Shown: one piece after another, positions 33,856-42,551 of the stretch
Numbering within the stretch: the stretch's first letter is position 1
Layout: every line of letters begins with the position of its first letter
Origin: Thermogemmatispora carboxidivorans
GTDB lineage: Bacteria > Chloroflexota > Ktedonobacteria > Ktedonobacterales > Ktedonobacteraceae
Length of the DNA: 64,000 bases
NCBI RefSeq assembly: GCF_000702505.1
Contig: NZ_JNIM01000001.1
Span: 372,001 to 436,000 of the forward strand
Direction: 5' to 3'
Made by a program: the position numbers and the translations under genes
Notes under the pieces: generated by a model
What the model was told of the DNA's origin: nothing
Databases searched by the model: none
Seen by the model: the letters and a program-made list of their open reading frames with translations, nothing else

Positions 33856-33942
33856 CTGAGTTGATCAACCCTCTTACCCGCCTTGCCTGATCAAAGGAAA
33901 AAGAAGGCAATCCAGCGATCCCGACGGATCAGGGCCCGAGCG

Positions 33943-35052
33943 CTAGAAATAGGCCTTCTCCGTCTGGGCGTCGAAGAGATGGATCTGATCGGTGTCAACG
34001 TGCAACTTCAGTGGCTCACCGACCACCGGATGTGAGCGCGGATCGAGGCGAGCCACCACGGTGGTGCCATTGGCCGACATATGGACCTGGACCTCGCTGC
34101 CCAAATGCTCCACCACATCGACCGGAGCCATAATCATGGAAGCCGTATCGGCGCCCGCCGGCAGCAGAGTAGCATCGCGCAAATGCTCGGGGCGAATACC
34201 AAAGATCACCTGGCGCCCCTTGGCCGCGCGCGCCTTCTCCACATAGCAGGCTGGCACCTGCACCCGCCCGAAACCATCCAGCACGATGCTCACCCCGCCA
34301 TCGTCGTCCGCCACCTGGGCGCCCGGGAAGAAATTCATCGCCGGCGAGCCGATAAAGCCAGCCACGAACATATTGGCCGGATGGTCGTACAGCTCCTGTG
34401 GAGGCCCCATCTGCTGAATCTCCCCCTGATGCAAGACCACGATGCGGTCCCCCATCGTCATCGCCTCCACCTGGTCGTGGGTCACATACACAAAAGTCGT
34501 CTGCACCCGCCGGTGCAGCTTAATGATCTCTGCCCGCATCTGCACACGTAACTTGGCGTCCAGGTTTGACAGAGGCTCATCCATCAGGAAGACCTGCGCA
34601 TCGCGCACAATGGCACGTCCAAGCGCCACGCGCTGTCGCTGGCCACCGGAGAGTTCCTTAGGCTTGCGATTGAGAAGATGGGCGATTTCGAGGATCTCAG
34701 CGGCGTCCTGAACCCGCTTCTTAATCTCCTGGCGGGAGACACCGCGGAGCTTGAGGCTGAAGGCCATATTGTCGAAGACGTTCATGTGAGGATAGAGGGC
34801 GTAGTTCTGGAAGACCATCGCCACATTGCGCTCTTTCGGCTCCACGCCATTCACCAGCATATCGCCGATGTAGATCTCCCCAGCAGTTGGCTCCTCTAGC
34901 CCAGCGATCATGCGCAGACAGGTACTCTTGCCGCACCCCGATGGGCCAACAAGGACCAGAAACTCTTGGTCCTTCACCTCAAGGTTGATGTCGCGGACCA
35001 CATCAACCTTTTCAAACCGCTTGTAAACGTGTACAAAGCTTACACGGGCCAT
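33943..35052 (-). CDS. Sugar-type ABC transporter ATP-binding protein
   Basis: A 369-residue ATPase of the MalK/UgpC/MsmX group, which powers uptake of sugars or glycerol phosphate. The nucleotide-binding domain shows Walker A GPSGCGKST (36-44), the Q-loop in MVFQNYALYPHM, the signature ELSGGQRQRVALGRA, Walker B VFLMDEPLSNLD and the switch His in YVTHDQVEAM. The last 130 residues form the TOBE/regulatory domain (FGIRPEHLRDA). The frame is open to 35298 but AAAAGGAG before 35052 and the conserved MARVSFVHVYKRF start decide it. No permease or binding protein is nearby, so it probably serves several distant transporters, as MsmX does in Bacillus. It has its own promoter and terminator. Confidence 0.93.
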   Translation of the reverse strand: MARVSFVHVYKRFEKVDVVRDINLEVKDQEFLVLVGPSGCGKSTCLRMIAGLEEPTAGEIYIGDMLVNGVEPKERNVAMVFQNYALYPHMNVFDNMAFSLKLRGVSRQEIKKRVQDAAEILEIAHLLNRKPKELSGGQRQRVALGRAIVRDAQVFLMDEPLSNLDAKLRVQMRAEIIKLHRRVQTTFVYVTHDQVEAMTMGDRIVVLHQGEIQQMGPPQELYDHPANMFVAGFIGSPAMNFFPGAQVADDDGGVSIVLDGFGRVQVPACYVEKARAAKGRQVIFGIRPEHLRDATLLPAGADTASMIMAPVDVVEHLGSEVQVHMSANGTTVVARLDPRSHPVVGEPLKLHVDTDQIHLFDAQTEKAYF

Positions 35053-35247
35053 ACTAACTCCTTTTCGCTCTTGCTGGCAGATCCCTTCCTGAATCTGCCA
35101 GGGCCTTTGGGGAAGAGCTATCGCTTGGTGCCACGTTGCAACTGACTGCGAGGTCAGAAGGGAGTCAACGGGGCTTCTTCGCGCACCAGTTACCCAGAGG
35201 GCCAGGTCGAGATTCTCCTCACCCCCACCTGGGCAAGCGCTATGTAG

Positions 35248-35276
35248 AGTATATACACAATACCCACTAATTGCAA
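35248..35276 (-). promoter_or_regulatory. Promoter of the ABC ATPase gene
   Basis: On the minus strand: TTGCAA (35271-35276), 17 bp, TATACT (complement of 35248-35253). The leader to the ATG at 35052 is about 190 nt. Confidence 0.65.
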
Positions 35277-35733
35277 TGCACACTCCTTGCGGGCGCAAAC
35301 GAAAGCGGGGCTACCTCGAGCGTCGACAGGCCGCCATATGCGCTCGGGATAGGTGCGCCAGTGGCTGGCCGACGTCTGGCCAGCGAGACCCGTGCTGGGG
35401 AAGAAAGAGCACCACCCAGTTGGCAGGCGAGCACTGGTATTTGACTGGCAGCCTGCTTATTCGTCTATACTATGATACACAAGACAGGATCAACCTTCGC
35501 CAGCGCTCGTCGGTGCCGAAGACCAGCCCAAAGGTCCTAACTAGCGAGCGGCGATTGAGCGGGAGTGAAGGCGCGAGCCTGTGTAATCGAGCTGTCAGCT
35601 TGCTAGCCTACAAAAGTAGATGGAGAGCCATAACGTTGCGCACAATGCCATCATAACATTGATTGAAATATGTAGTCTCTCTGTCAAATTTCAAAAAAGG
35701 TAAGGCTGCCTCTAGACAAGAGGAGATGTTTTC

Positions 35734-35772
35734 ATGCATACTATGAGTGTGCGTTACCGAGTATGTTGCTAA
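35734..35772 (+). CDS. Possible 12-residue leader peptide or micro-ORF
   Basis: ATG at 35734 with an excellent AGAGGAG eight bases ahead opens a frame MHTMSVRYRVCC ending in TAA. It is 118 nt upstream of the 76-residue gene at 35891. Nothing but the ribosome binding site supports translation. Confidence 0.25.
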   Translation: MHTMSVRYRVCC

Positions 35773-35784
35773 CAAGTAGCGTAC

Positions 35785-35798
35785 ATTGTTATCACAAT
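35785..35798. promoter_or_regulatory. Operator-like palindrome
   Basis: ATTGT-TATC-ACAAT, five-base arms, between the micro-ORF and the gene at 35891. A TTGACA follows at 35812-35817 but no good -10 is found at the right distance. Confidence 0.3.
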
Positions 35799-35890
35799 CG
35801 CTGAGTGGCTATTGACATCGCTCAACCGCAGGGGATCGCCCTGGAGACCTTATTGATCGCTTGATCCAGACCAGAGAAGGGGAGGAAACC

Positions 35891-36121
35891 ATGCTGACGA
35901 CCAAGGAACAGGGTAGCGAAGTCGCGCGCTTACTCAAGCAGATCAGCGATGAGTATGAAGCAGCCCAGCGCGGCCTGAGCGGGCTGGCCTGTGGTGTCTC
36001 GCGCCACGACTTTATCACTGCCAGAATGGAGCACCTGGGCCAGCTTCACAACCAGCTCCAGGCCATTGTAGGCGACGCGGCCATTGCGATGATCGCGGAG
36101 CGGCTCAATACCCTGCACTAG
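35891..36121 (+). CDS. Hypothetical helical protein (76 aa)
   Basis: I do not recognise this protein. It starts MLTTKEQGSEVARLLKQI and is predicted to be a helical hairpin, with two amphipathic helices around LACGVSRHDFITARM and no membrane segment. GGGGAGGAAACC ahead of the ATG at 35891 is a strong ribosome binding site, and a textbook terminator follows the stop, so it is a real single-gene unit. Its long upstream region suggests regulated expression. Confidence 0.7.
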   Translation: MLTTKEQGSEVARLLKQISDEYEAAQRGLSGLACGVSRHDFITARMEHLGQLHNQLQAIVGDAAIAMIAERLNTLH

Positions 36122-36146
36122 GGAGCCGGCGAGGCTCTTCCAGGCA

Positions 36147-36173
36147 AAACGGCCCCCTGGGCCGTTTTTTTTT
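36147..36173 (+). terminator. Strong intrinsic terminator
   Basis: AAACGGCCC (36147-36155), CCT loop, GGGCCGTTT (36159-36167), within a run of nine Ts (36165-36173). It ends the 35891-36121 gene. Confidence 0.93.
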
Positions 36174-36245
36174 CTGGTCGAGAGAGGGGTCTGCCATTCA
36201 GCAAAGGCTGGGGTGCCGGGGTTGTGTCTGATAGAGGGAAAGAAA

Positions 36246-36275
36246 GGCAGGGATGGAGGGAGAGCCATCCCTGCC
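36246..36275 (-). terminator. Hairpin with T-rich tail, minus strand
   Basis: GGCAGGGATGG and CCATCCCTGCC form a perfect 11-bp stem with an 8-base loop. On the minus strand it is followed by TTTCTTTCCCTC. It lies about 410 nt beyond the methyltransferase gene at 36689. No gene is seen in 36276-36688. Confidence 0.5.
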
Positions 36276-36688
36276 TGCTGTGGAAGAGCAACGCGGATCG
36301 GAAACACTACATCGCCACGAGCGGCGGACAGAGAAAGTGATTCTGGGACGTTTCCCCTGTCAGTGCGCTGTAGCTGAGCTGTGCCCTTGCTGTTGTGCGC
36401 TCTCTCTGCCTGAGCCTGTCAGAAGCGTGCCCCTTTCTGGATTCTTCCTTGTTCTCCCCACCCTCCGGGCCAGCCTCCTGCAAGCGGGACGCTGATGGCC
36501 ACAGGTGAGCGAGCGAGGGAGTCGGCGAGGTCACGTTTGCTGTAGTCGAAGATGATGAAAGATTTTCCGAACACATCCTTCATCAAGGCAGCGTTCTAAC
36601 AGGCTTGCTCACCCAATCATTTGCCGCATTGCTCGGACACAAAGCCGAAGGCGACTCAACAGGCCCGCTGGCGGGTGCGCCAGCCGGA

Positions 36689-37633
36689 TTAAGGCCGCAC
36701 TTCCTCCAGAGAAAGCAGGCGCCGTTCTGGTTCTGCAGAGACTGCGACTCGGGCCTCCTCATCAAGAGAAAGGCGCCGACCGGGCCAGACAGCGCTCACC
36801 ACATACTCAGTTTCCTCATAGAGGAACGTTTCTTGATCGAAAACATTGTATTCTTCATCGAAGAAGCATTGGAGCCAGGCGGTCAAATCTTCCGAGCTCA
36901 GGCCCGGGGCGCCCTCGCAGACGAACCATTCAGCGATGCCCTGCAAGTAGGTGCGGTAGTCTGGTGTGAGGGGATAGCGCCGCTGGATCAGATAAGTCTT
37001 CTCCTCGATCTCCTCATAGCCAGCTTCGCGGAGGTAGCCGGCCAATTTTGAGCCGACCCAGCTATCTTCGAAGGGATAGCCGTGCTCGACGCGAATGCGC
37101 TCCCAGCGCTCGCGGGCCTGGAAGACGCGGGCCTGGAGAGCGGGATCAATCGTATGGAAGCGCAGTGTCCCGAAATCGATATCCTTCACAATCAGGCGGC
37201 CTCCGGGCGCGAGGTACTGACCGAGCATCTTGAAGGTCTTGACAGGTTCAGGCAGATACTGGCTAACATTGGCGCTGAAGATGGCGTCAACGGAACCATG
37301 CGCGAGAGGCAGCTGCTCTAAGGGAGCCAGCTTATACTCGACCTGGGGGGCGTACCAGGTGCCCGCGCTGCGTCGCCGGGCGGTTACCAGGGCTTCGACC
37401 GAGATATCCACGCCGATAATGCGTCCTTGGGGGCCGATGGCCTGGGCGAGCAGAGGAACCCAGAGGCCGGGGCCACAGCCGGCGTCAACCACCAGGCTTC
37501 CCGCCTTGAGCTGGAGATCGCGCACCATCTGTTCGCGCTCTGCTGCTTTGCAGCGGTGGTGCATTTCCAACCAGGCAACCGCGTTCAGAGGAAGCCCGCA
37601 TTCGTTACCAAAGACCGGATTATTCGCTGCCAT
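36689..37633 (-). CDS. SAM-dependent methyltransferase
   Basis: A 314-residue class I methyltransferase. Motif I is LVVDAGCGPGLWVPLLAQ (about 48-65), followed by GRIIGVDISVEALVTARR and the later DAIFSANVSQYLPEPVKTF and GGRLIVKDIDFG, a set typical of UbiE/Methyltransf_11 enzymes acting on small molecules. About 120 C-terminal residues (RYPLTPDYRTYLQGIAEWF) are helical and probably form a substrate cap. The start at 37633 is preceded by GCGAGGAT. The substrate cannot be told. It is a single gene with no pathway neighbours. Confidence 0.85.
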   Translation of the reverse strand: MAANNPVFGNECGLPLNAVAWLEMHHRCKAAEREQMVRDLQLKAGSLVVDAGCGPGLWVPLLAQAIGPQGRIIGVDISVEALVTARRRSAGTWYAPQVEYKLAPLEQLPLAHGSVDAIFSANVSQYLPEPVKTFKMLGQYLAPGGRLIVKDIDFGTLRFHTIDPALQARVFQARERWERIRVEHGYPFEDSWVGSKLAGYLREAGYEEIEEKTYLIQRRYPLTPDYRTYLQGIAEWFVCEGAPGLSSEDLTAWLQCFFDEEYNVFDQETFLYEETEYVVSAVWPGRRLSLDEEARVAVSAEPERRLLSLEEVRP

Positions 37634-38192
37634 AGTACAATCCTCGCCTTCGCGCACGTGGCGCAAACAAAGGTTTCTTCAATGGTGAGGAGAGTATAAC
37701 ATGCAGCCCTCTGAGAAGACAATAGTGTGTGTACATTTGTAGGAATTTTGTAATACTTTGTTCATGATCCAGGCAGCCTTCGAAAGTTTCAACGCTCCCT
37801 ATCATGCAATCTGGCAAGTGGACACGATGCGCGAACACTGCACGCTATACGCTGTAACCCCCTCTCAAGCCACTTCCTATCTGCGGTGAGCCTGCCTGTC
37901 TCGATATTAAAATGTTGTAATAAATCGAAGGATACATGAAAATGCGTTCATGGAAGAAAACGCTCTGGTAATCTGCTCCATCGACGTGATATAATCGGCT
38001 CAGGCAAATCCTTTCCCAGCAACCATATCAGGCAAGAAGAGAGCACGTACTGGCACGTCTTCGATGCCGCCTCTCAACGCACGCACGCACGCACGCACGT
38101 TTGCACCGTTCGCCCGTAGCCGCAGCTGGCGCCTCTGCTGATCTGGCGGCTAGCTAGCGCACCCGTCTGGTAAGGAAGGAGCACTGACTGAC
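37634..38192. other. Intergenic region, AT-rich in part
   Basis: No gene is seen. It contains ATGAA-N6-TTCAT near 37935-37952, a TATAAT at 37990-37995 with a weak -35 (TGGTAA) about 200 bp ahead of the regulator at 38193, and a five-and-three-quarter-unit ACGC tandem repeat at 38077-38099. Confidence 0.4.
38077..38099. repeat. ACGC tetranucleotide repeat
   Basis: Nearly six uninterrupted ACGC units in the leader about 95 bp upstream of the HTH regulator gene. Length changes here would not alter the protein but could alter leader structure. Confidence 0.85.
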
Positions 38193-39347
38193 ATGAAGCA
38201 AGGACACGACTCTTCGCGCCCGCCGCGTCGCAGGCAGCGGGCTGCCGGGCCAGAAGCGCGTCCTCCGGCGCGTACCCGTGGTCGTCATGCTAATGCTGGT
38301 GTGATCAAGCGCAGGCGGAGCCGGGGCGGGGCCCGCGCTGCCGAATCGGCCATGCCGGCATCCACAAGTCTGACTCCCTTCAGCCTGACCCTGCAGCGCA
38401 TTCTCAAGCGCGACCGCGCGCGCATCGCCCAGTTTGCCAGCTCTCTCGGGGTCTCTGAAAATACGGTCTATCGCTGGATGAATGGTCAATCCGAGCCGCG
38501 TCCCTCCTCTTTGAGGCAGATTCTGGAGGTAATGCCTGAGCATCGTCGCGAGCTGCAGGAGGCTATCGAGCAAAGTTTCCCGAATGTGCTCGATCTGCCC
38601 CCGGCTGGTGAGATCCCGACTGTTTCCCGCGACTTATATCGGCAGGTCTTAGAGTTGCGCGCGACGATCGTCCAGAGTGACAGCCGGCGCTGGCAGATGA
38701 TTCAGCTTATTTTCGAGGCAGCCATCAAGCATCTTGATCCCGAGCAGCGTGGTCTGGCGTTAACCTATGCCGAGCTCATGCCGCCGCGAGCTGATGGCAT
38801 TCACTCCCTCTATGAGGCTGAGATCCGAGCGACCAGCCCCTGGTCGGAGACCCAAGAGAGTCGGGCCTTTCTCGGCAGCACTACCCTGGCTGGCACTGCG
38901 GCCATGCTCCAGCGCCTCCAAACCTGGAGCGAGCTGGACCGTGAGCAGCGCCATCAATTTGTTGCGGAAGAGTTCGAGCGCAGCGCCTGTGCCTGTCCGG
39001 TCTTGTTCGCGGGCCGCTGCGCTGGGGTGCTGATTGCCTCCAGTACCCAGGCTGATTTCTTCTCGCCGCCGGTTTGTCAAGCTGTCAACGAATATGCTCT
39101 GCTGGTGGCTCTGGCCCTGCCTGAGTCGGCTTTCTATGATCCCTCGCTGATCCACTTGCGTCCAATGCCCGATATTCGCTGGCAGCGCGAGGAGATTAGC
39201 CGGACCTTTGTCAATCGGGTGATCGCTTGTGCGCGCCGTTTCCAGCTCTCCCGTCCAGAGGCCGAGAAGCGCGTGCGCATGGAGATAGAGGAGGAATTTG
39301 AGCAGCTGGCCCCCATGCATTTTGCGCTCTCGAGCGAGCGGCCATGA
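38193..39347 (+). CDS. HTH regulator with GAF-like C-terminal domain
   Basis: A 384-residue protein. The first 55 residues are Arg/Pro/Ala-rich and probably disordered, perhaps a DNA-contacting arm. An XRE-like helix-turn-helix follows (ARIAQFASSLGVSENTVYRW, then MNGQSEPRPSSLRQI; about 75-110). The remaining 260 residues look like a GAF-type sensor: GIHSLYEAEIRATSPW, GSTTLAGTAAMLQRLQ and GRCAGVLIASSTQADFF. The ligand is unknown. GGAAGGAG precedes the first ATG; an internal ATG at 38352 would remove the basic arm but has no ribosome binding site. It is a single gene. Confidence 0.75.
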   Translation: MKQGHDSSRPPRRRQRAAGPEARPPARTRGRHANAGVIKRRRSRGGARAAESAMPASTSLTPFSLTLQRILKRDRARIAQFASSLGVSENTVYRWMNGQSEPRPSSLRQILEVMPEHRRELQEAIEQSFPNVLDLPPAGEIPTVSRDLYRQVLELRATIVQSDSRRWQMIQLIFEAAIKHLDPEQRGLALTYAELMPPRADGIHSLYEAEIRATSPWSETQESRAFLGSTTLAGTAAMLQRLQTWSELDREQRHQFVAEEFERSACACPVLFAGRCAGVLIASSTQADFFSPPVCQAVNEYALLVALALPESAFYDPSLIHLRPMPDIRWQREEISRTFVNRVIACARRFQLSRPEAEKRVRMEIEEEFEQLAPMHFALSSERP

Positions 39348-39563
39348 GCCGACGAGGAGAGTGAGCACCGCCTGTGTGACGCTCTCCTCTCGCGGCCCAT
39401 CCTCGTCCTCGCTCTGGTCCTTTCCTGCTGGTACCTGACCTGGAGCGCCGGGCGAGGCCGGAGCCTGATTCTGGTGGAGAGCTGGGCCAGGGTCTGGTGA
39501 CAGGTCTCAAGCTGGCTGGCTGGGTACTGCTTGTTCGAGCGAGGCTCATACTCAGCATTTTTC

Positions 39564-39592
39564 TTGACAGGGGGGGCATGATCTGCTAGCTT
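39564..39592 (+). promoter_or_regulatory. Promoter of the 39640 gene
   Basis: A perfect TTGACA (39564-39569), 17 bp, TAGCTT (39587-39592), a poor -10. The ATG at 39640 is about 45 nt beyond. Confidence 0.45.
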
Positions 39593-39639
39593 TTTGGTAC
39601 ACGCATTCAGACAATTGACTCTCTTTGAGGAGCAAGCTC

Positions 39640-40488
39640 ATGCAGTCTCCAGAGCCGGCAGGTGCCTCGCAGGGGAGCGGCCAGAGCCAGCGCGAGCCGG
39701 AGCCGACCATCGCTGCTGATTCCCTTTCTGCCAATGCTTCAGGGGGAGCTGCCCGCCAGATGCAGGAGCGGGCAAGAGAAGAACCATCACCCGCTGCAGC
39801 CGCCGAGCCAGCGACGAGCGATTTCGTCTATCCGCCGCCGCCGGCGTTTTATGAGCGTCTCGCCCTTGAGGAAGAAAGGCGCAGCGCTCGGCCAGCGACT
39901 CCCGCTCCGCCCTCCTCCTTTCCGCCGCTCACCTCTGCTGAGGCCCCTCGGCGAGCGGGCAAGGCTCCCTCTGCCCCTCCTGCGCCCTCCCCGTTACCGT
40001 ATCCGGGCCGCCCCGCGGACCCCGATCCCGTCGCGACCGCCAGAAGACGCTCGAGACGCATTATCTGGATCTCGCTCGGGATTCTCGCCCTGGCCTTTTT
40101 CGCCTGCATCGGAGTCGCCATCTGGGCCTTTGCTGGTCCTTTCAATCAGCTTGAGCAGCAATACAACGGCCTCACTGCCCTGGTGAACGACTACTATGGC
40201 GATATCCAGCGTCAGGACTACGTCCATGCTTTTCAGGATCTGCAACCTGAGGGCTTCCATGCCCACCTCACGCAGCAGGAGTTTGTCCAGGAGGCCCATG
40301 ACTTCGATACTCGCTACGGGCCGCTCCTGAGCTATAGCATCCGTTCGCTGCCAAACTTTGGCCTGGAGGAAGGCCCGACCTATACCGTAGAGGTCGATGT
40401 CATGCGCAGTCACTTGTCCTACACGGTCCTGCTGACTGTACGTCAGGTCGGCAACACCTGGAAAATCGTCGACTTCGATCGCATCTGA
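39640..40488 (+). CDS. Single-pass membrane protein with NTF2-like extracytoplasmic domain
   Basis: A 282-residue protein. Residues 1-135 are a Pro/Ala/Ser-rich, probably disordered cytoplasmic part. A basic RRRSRR stretch precedes one transmembrane helix (about 141-163, ILALAFFACIGVAIWAFA). The last 115 residues are outside the membrane by the positive-inside rule and have the look of a DUF4878/NTF2-like fold: GDIQRQDYVHAFQDLQPEGF at the start and VLLTVRQVGNTWKIVDFD at the end. GAGGAG eight bases ahead of the ATG at 39640 decides the start. The function is unknown. Confidence 0.7.
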   Translation: MQSPEPAGASQGSGQSQREPEPTIAADSLSANASGGAARQMQERAREEPSPAAAAEPATSDFVYPPPPAFYERLALEEERRSARPATPAPPSSFPPLTSAEAPRRAGKAPSAPPAPSPLPYPGRPADPDPVATARRRSRRIIWISLGILALAFFACIGVAIWAFAGPFNQLEQQYNGLTALVNDYYGDIQRQDYVHAFQDLQPEGFHAHLTQQEFVQEAHDFDTRYGPLLSYSIRSLPNFGLEEGPTYTVEVDVMRSHLSYTVLLTVRQVGNTWKIVDFDRI

Positions 40489-40615
40489 CCAGCCCCCCTG
40501 ATTCCCGTCTCCGCCTGGCTCTGGCCCGGCGCTTGAGGCAACAGCTGACGGCTGGTGGCAGCGCCTGCTCGCTGGTCGGCGTAACGGGGGCACCAGAGCA
40601 AGGAGGCGCGCAAGC

Positions 40616-40659
40616 AAAAAGCGAACCGGACATTCAGGACTACCTGCGTCCGGTTCGCT
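40616..40659 (-). terminator. Intrinsic terminator of the excisionase-like gene
   Basis: AGCGAACCGGAC (40620-40631) and GTCCGGTTCGCT (40648-40659) form a perfect 12-bp stem. On the minus strand five Ts (complement of 40616-40620) follow the stem. It lies about 60 nt beyond the gene. Confidence 0.85.
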
Positions 40660-40717
40660 GTGGAGGGCGCAAACCAGTAAGTGAAGCTACAACTCTGTGC
40701 TCTGACTCTCTAACAGG

Positions 40718-40993
40718 CTAGCTGTTATGCGCCGTGGTAGCATTCTGATTGTTCTGCGTCGAGAGGCGTGACTGCAGCTTGGCCTGCAACTTGGCCACCG
40801 GCGTCGGCGTCTCGCGCCCCACGCAGGCGCGCAGATCACCGCGGTAGAAGCGCCAGGTGCTGCCAACTTTATGCCCTGTGAGCTGGCCAGACCACATCAG
40901 GCGGTAGAGCGTCGAGCGGCTGACGCGCAGATAGTTCATGGCCTCTTTGAAGGTCAACAGCACATCGTCATCTTGCATAACTGGCATTGCCAT
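40718..40993 (-). CDS. Excisionase-family HTH DNA-binding protein
   Basis: A 91-residue protein with a MerR/excisionase-type winged helix: LLTFKEAMNYLRVSRSTLYR, then LMWSGQLTGHKVGSTWRF (about 11-50). This is the helix_turn_helix_17 pattern found both in phage excisionases and in stand-alone chromosomal regulators. No integrase or attachment site is visible nearby, so a host regulator is more likely. The last 30 residues are Gln/Asn-rich. The start at 40993 has GGAGAG ahead. A pair of 11-bp-spaced GGTTAA repeats lies 140 bp upstream of its start, and a strong terminator follows it. Confidence 0.82.
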   Translation of the reverse strand: MAMPVMQDDDVLLTFKEAMNYLRVSRSTLYRLMWSGQLTGHKVGSTWRFYRGDLRACVGRETPTPVAKLQAKLQSRLSTQNNQNATTAHNS

Positions 40994-41130
40994 CGATTCT
41001 CTCCTTACGACCGATTGATGAGTTCACCGCTCATGAAGAGCATTTCTTGAATACTGAGAGCTATATGTAGATATATTGCCTCAACGCTGGTTATCCTAAC
41101 CTACTTTGATACACTTTTTTATGGAGATCC

Positions 41131-41147
41131 GGTTAACATCGGGTTAA
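41131..41147. promoter_or_regulatory. GGTTAA direct repeats spaced 11 bp
   Basis: GGTTAA at 41131-41136 and 41142-41147. An 11-bp direct repeat is the binding layout of OmpR/PhoB-type regulators. One such regulator is coded 340 bp away (41487-42185). The nearest gene start in the right orientation is the excisionase-like gene. Confidence 0.4.
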
Positions 41148-41486
41148 GTTTTGGCCCCGATCGTTCCGCATTCATAACCATCTATCTAGAAGGGAAGCGC
41201 GGCTAGAGAGAAAGAAAGGAAGAGAGGCGACCCGCGTGGTACAGCGCCGTGCGGCTGAAGAGCGTCTGCTCTGCCGGGAGCGAGCCAGGCACTGTGGAGG
41301 GAAGCCTGAGCGAGCGTGGCCTGCGGTGCTGCTAGCTGGGCGGACCAGCGAGCGTACGAGCGAGAGAAGAGAGATGAGCAACCCAGCGAGGAGTGAGGCC
41401 ATACTGGCAGCGGAGCTGGACCACAGGCGGGTCAGGCCGTTGGATGGATGGCGCCTCTTCTTGCGAATGAAGTTTCCTCCCTTCAC

Positions 41487-42185
41487 TCAAGACTCGACAG
41501 GTGTAGGGGCGGTGAAGGTATAGCCAACGCCGGGCACAGTTGTAATATAGCGTGGCTGGTTGGCATTCGGCTCGATCTTCTGGCGCAAATGGCGGATATG
41601 GGTCTTCACCAGGCCTGAGTCGCCGGCCTCATCGTAGCCCCAGACACGTTCGATGATCATGTCGGTCGTCAGGACCTGGCCGGTGTGGGTCATTAGCAGA
41701 TGCAGCAGGCGGCTCTCCGTGGGAGTCAGACGGATCTTCACGCCATCGCGCACCACCTCATGGCGCATGGCATCCAGCGAGAAGGGTCCCACTGTGATGG
41801 TTGACGAACTGGCGGAGCCGCGCACATTCGAGGCTCGGCGCAGAATCGCCTTAATCCGTGCTAGCAACTGACGTGGGCTAAAGGGCTTGCGCAGGTAGTC
41901 GTCGGCCCCCAACTCCAGCCCGCGGATCTCATCCTCCTCCTGATCATGGGCTGTCAGAATCAGCACCATTGAATTGGTCTCATTGCGCATCTGGCGGCAG
42001 ACCTCGAAACCGTCGATCTTGGGCATCTCAACATCCAGAATCACCAGGTCGGGCAGTGTCTCGCGCCAGCGCTTGATCGCCTGCTCGCCGTCGAAGGCGC
42101 GCACTACCTCGTAGCCATGCCCTTTGAGCCAGTAGCTCAGGATGTCCACCATATCGCGGTCGTCATCCGCTACCAGGATCTTCAC
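41487..42185 (-). CDS. OmpR/PhoB-type response regulator, orphan (GTG start)
   Basis: A 232-residue response regulator. The receiver domain begins MKILVADDDRDMV with acidic pocket residues Asp7-Asp9, phosphoacceptor Asp51 (LVILDVEMPKIDGFEV), the conserved Thr in LILTAHD and Lys in YLRKPFSP. The C-terminal winged helix has LTPTESRLLHLLMTHTGQVL and VKTHIRHLRQKIEP, with YITTVPGVGYTF. The GTG at 42185 is chosen because it begins the receiver fold exactly and has AGGAGGAAAG six bases ahead; the open frame to 42233 adds unrelated residues. No kinase gene is adjacent. The soluble kinase at 759-1538 is one possible partner. Confidence 0.93.
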   Translation of the reverse strand: MKILVADDDRDMVDILSYWLKGHGYEVVRAFDGEQAIKRWRETLPDLVILDVEMPKIDGFEVCRQMRNETNSMVLILTAHDQEEDEIRGLELGADDYLRKPFSPRQLLARIKAILRRASNVRGSASSSTITVGPFSLDAMRHEVVRDGVKIRLTPTESRLLHLLMTHTGQVLTTDMIIERVWGYDEAGDSGLVKTHIRHLRQKIEPNANQPRYITTVPGVGYTFTAPTPVES

Positions 42186-42551
42186 GTGTCTTTCCTCCTG
42201 ATTTGCAAGCCTGTAGCTGCTCTTCTCCCCCAATGGGGACGGATCGGCGTGTGTTCGTGGCTGTAGCTAGCCGGTCGAGCTTTCACTGCTAGTAACGGGT
42301 TGTGCTCAGGGGAGTAACAGCATGATACAATCTGGGCTATGACCAGTCACCTAATTGGCTACCTTGTCGTGCCAATCCTGGACCCCTGGCCCTCTCTCTC
42401 CTTCTGCCGGCGCTTCAGCGCTGCAGCGGCCAGATCGGACGGACAGACGCCGGAGGAGGGCTGCGTGAGGCAAGGCGGGGTCAGCAAGTGACGCGCCCCT
42501 CATCGAGGGAGGGGCGGCAAACAGCTCACCAGAGGAAGGAGTACGAGCAGT

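Larger units (their letters stand above)
35277..35890 (+). other. Long intergenic region with regulatory-like sites
   Basis: No normal-sized gene is seen. It holds a possible plus-strand promoter (TTGACT 35441-35446 and TATACT 35466-35471, spacing 19 bp, longer than usual), an inverted repeat GCTGGCC-N7-GGCCAGC at 35364-35384, a micro-ORF at 35734-35772 and an operator-like ATTGT-TATC-ACAAT at 35785-35798. GC content is lower than in neighbouring genes. Confidence 0.4.

Noticed and set aside
35276..35656. 126-codon open frame upstream of the 76-residue gene
   Set aside because: No ribosome binding site, Arg/Ser-rich composition and overlap with regulatory-like sequences.
36307..36576. 89-codon minus-strand frame between the terminator and the methyltransferase
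   Set aside because: Ser/Thr/Pro/Glu-rich composition without any domain; the ribosome binding site is too close to the ATG.
40718..40993. Excisionase-like gene as a sign of a prophage or integrative element
   Set aside because: No integrase, no attachment repeats and no phage genes nearby; stand-alone proteins of this HTH type are common.
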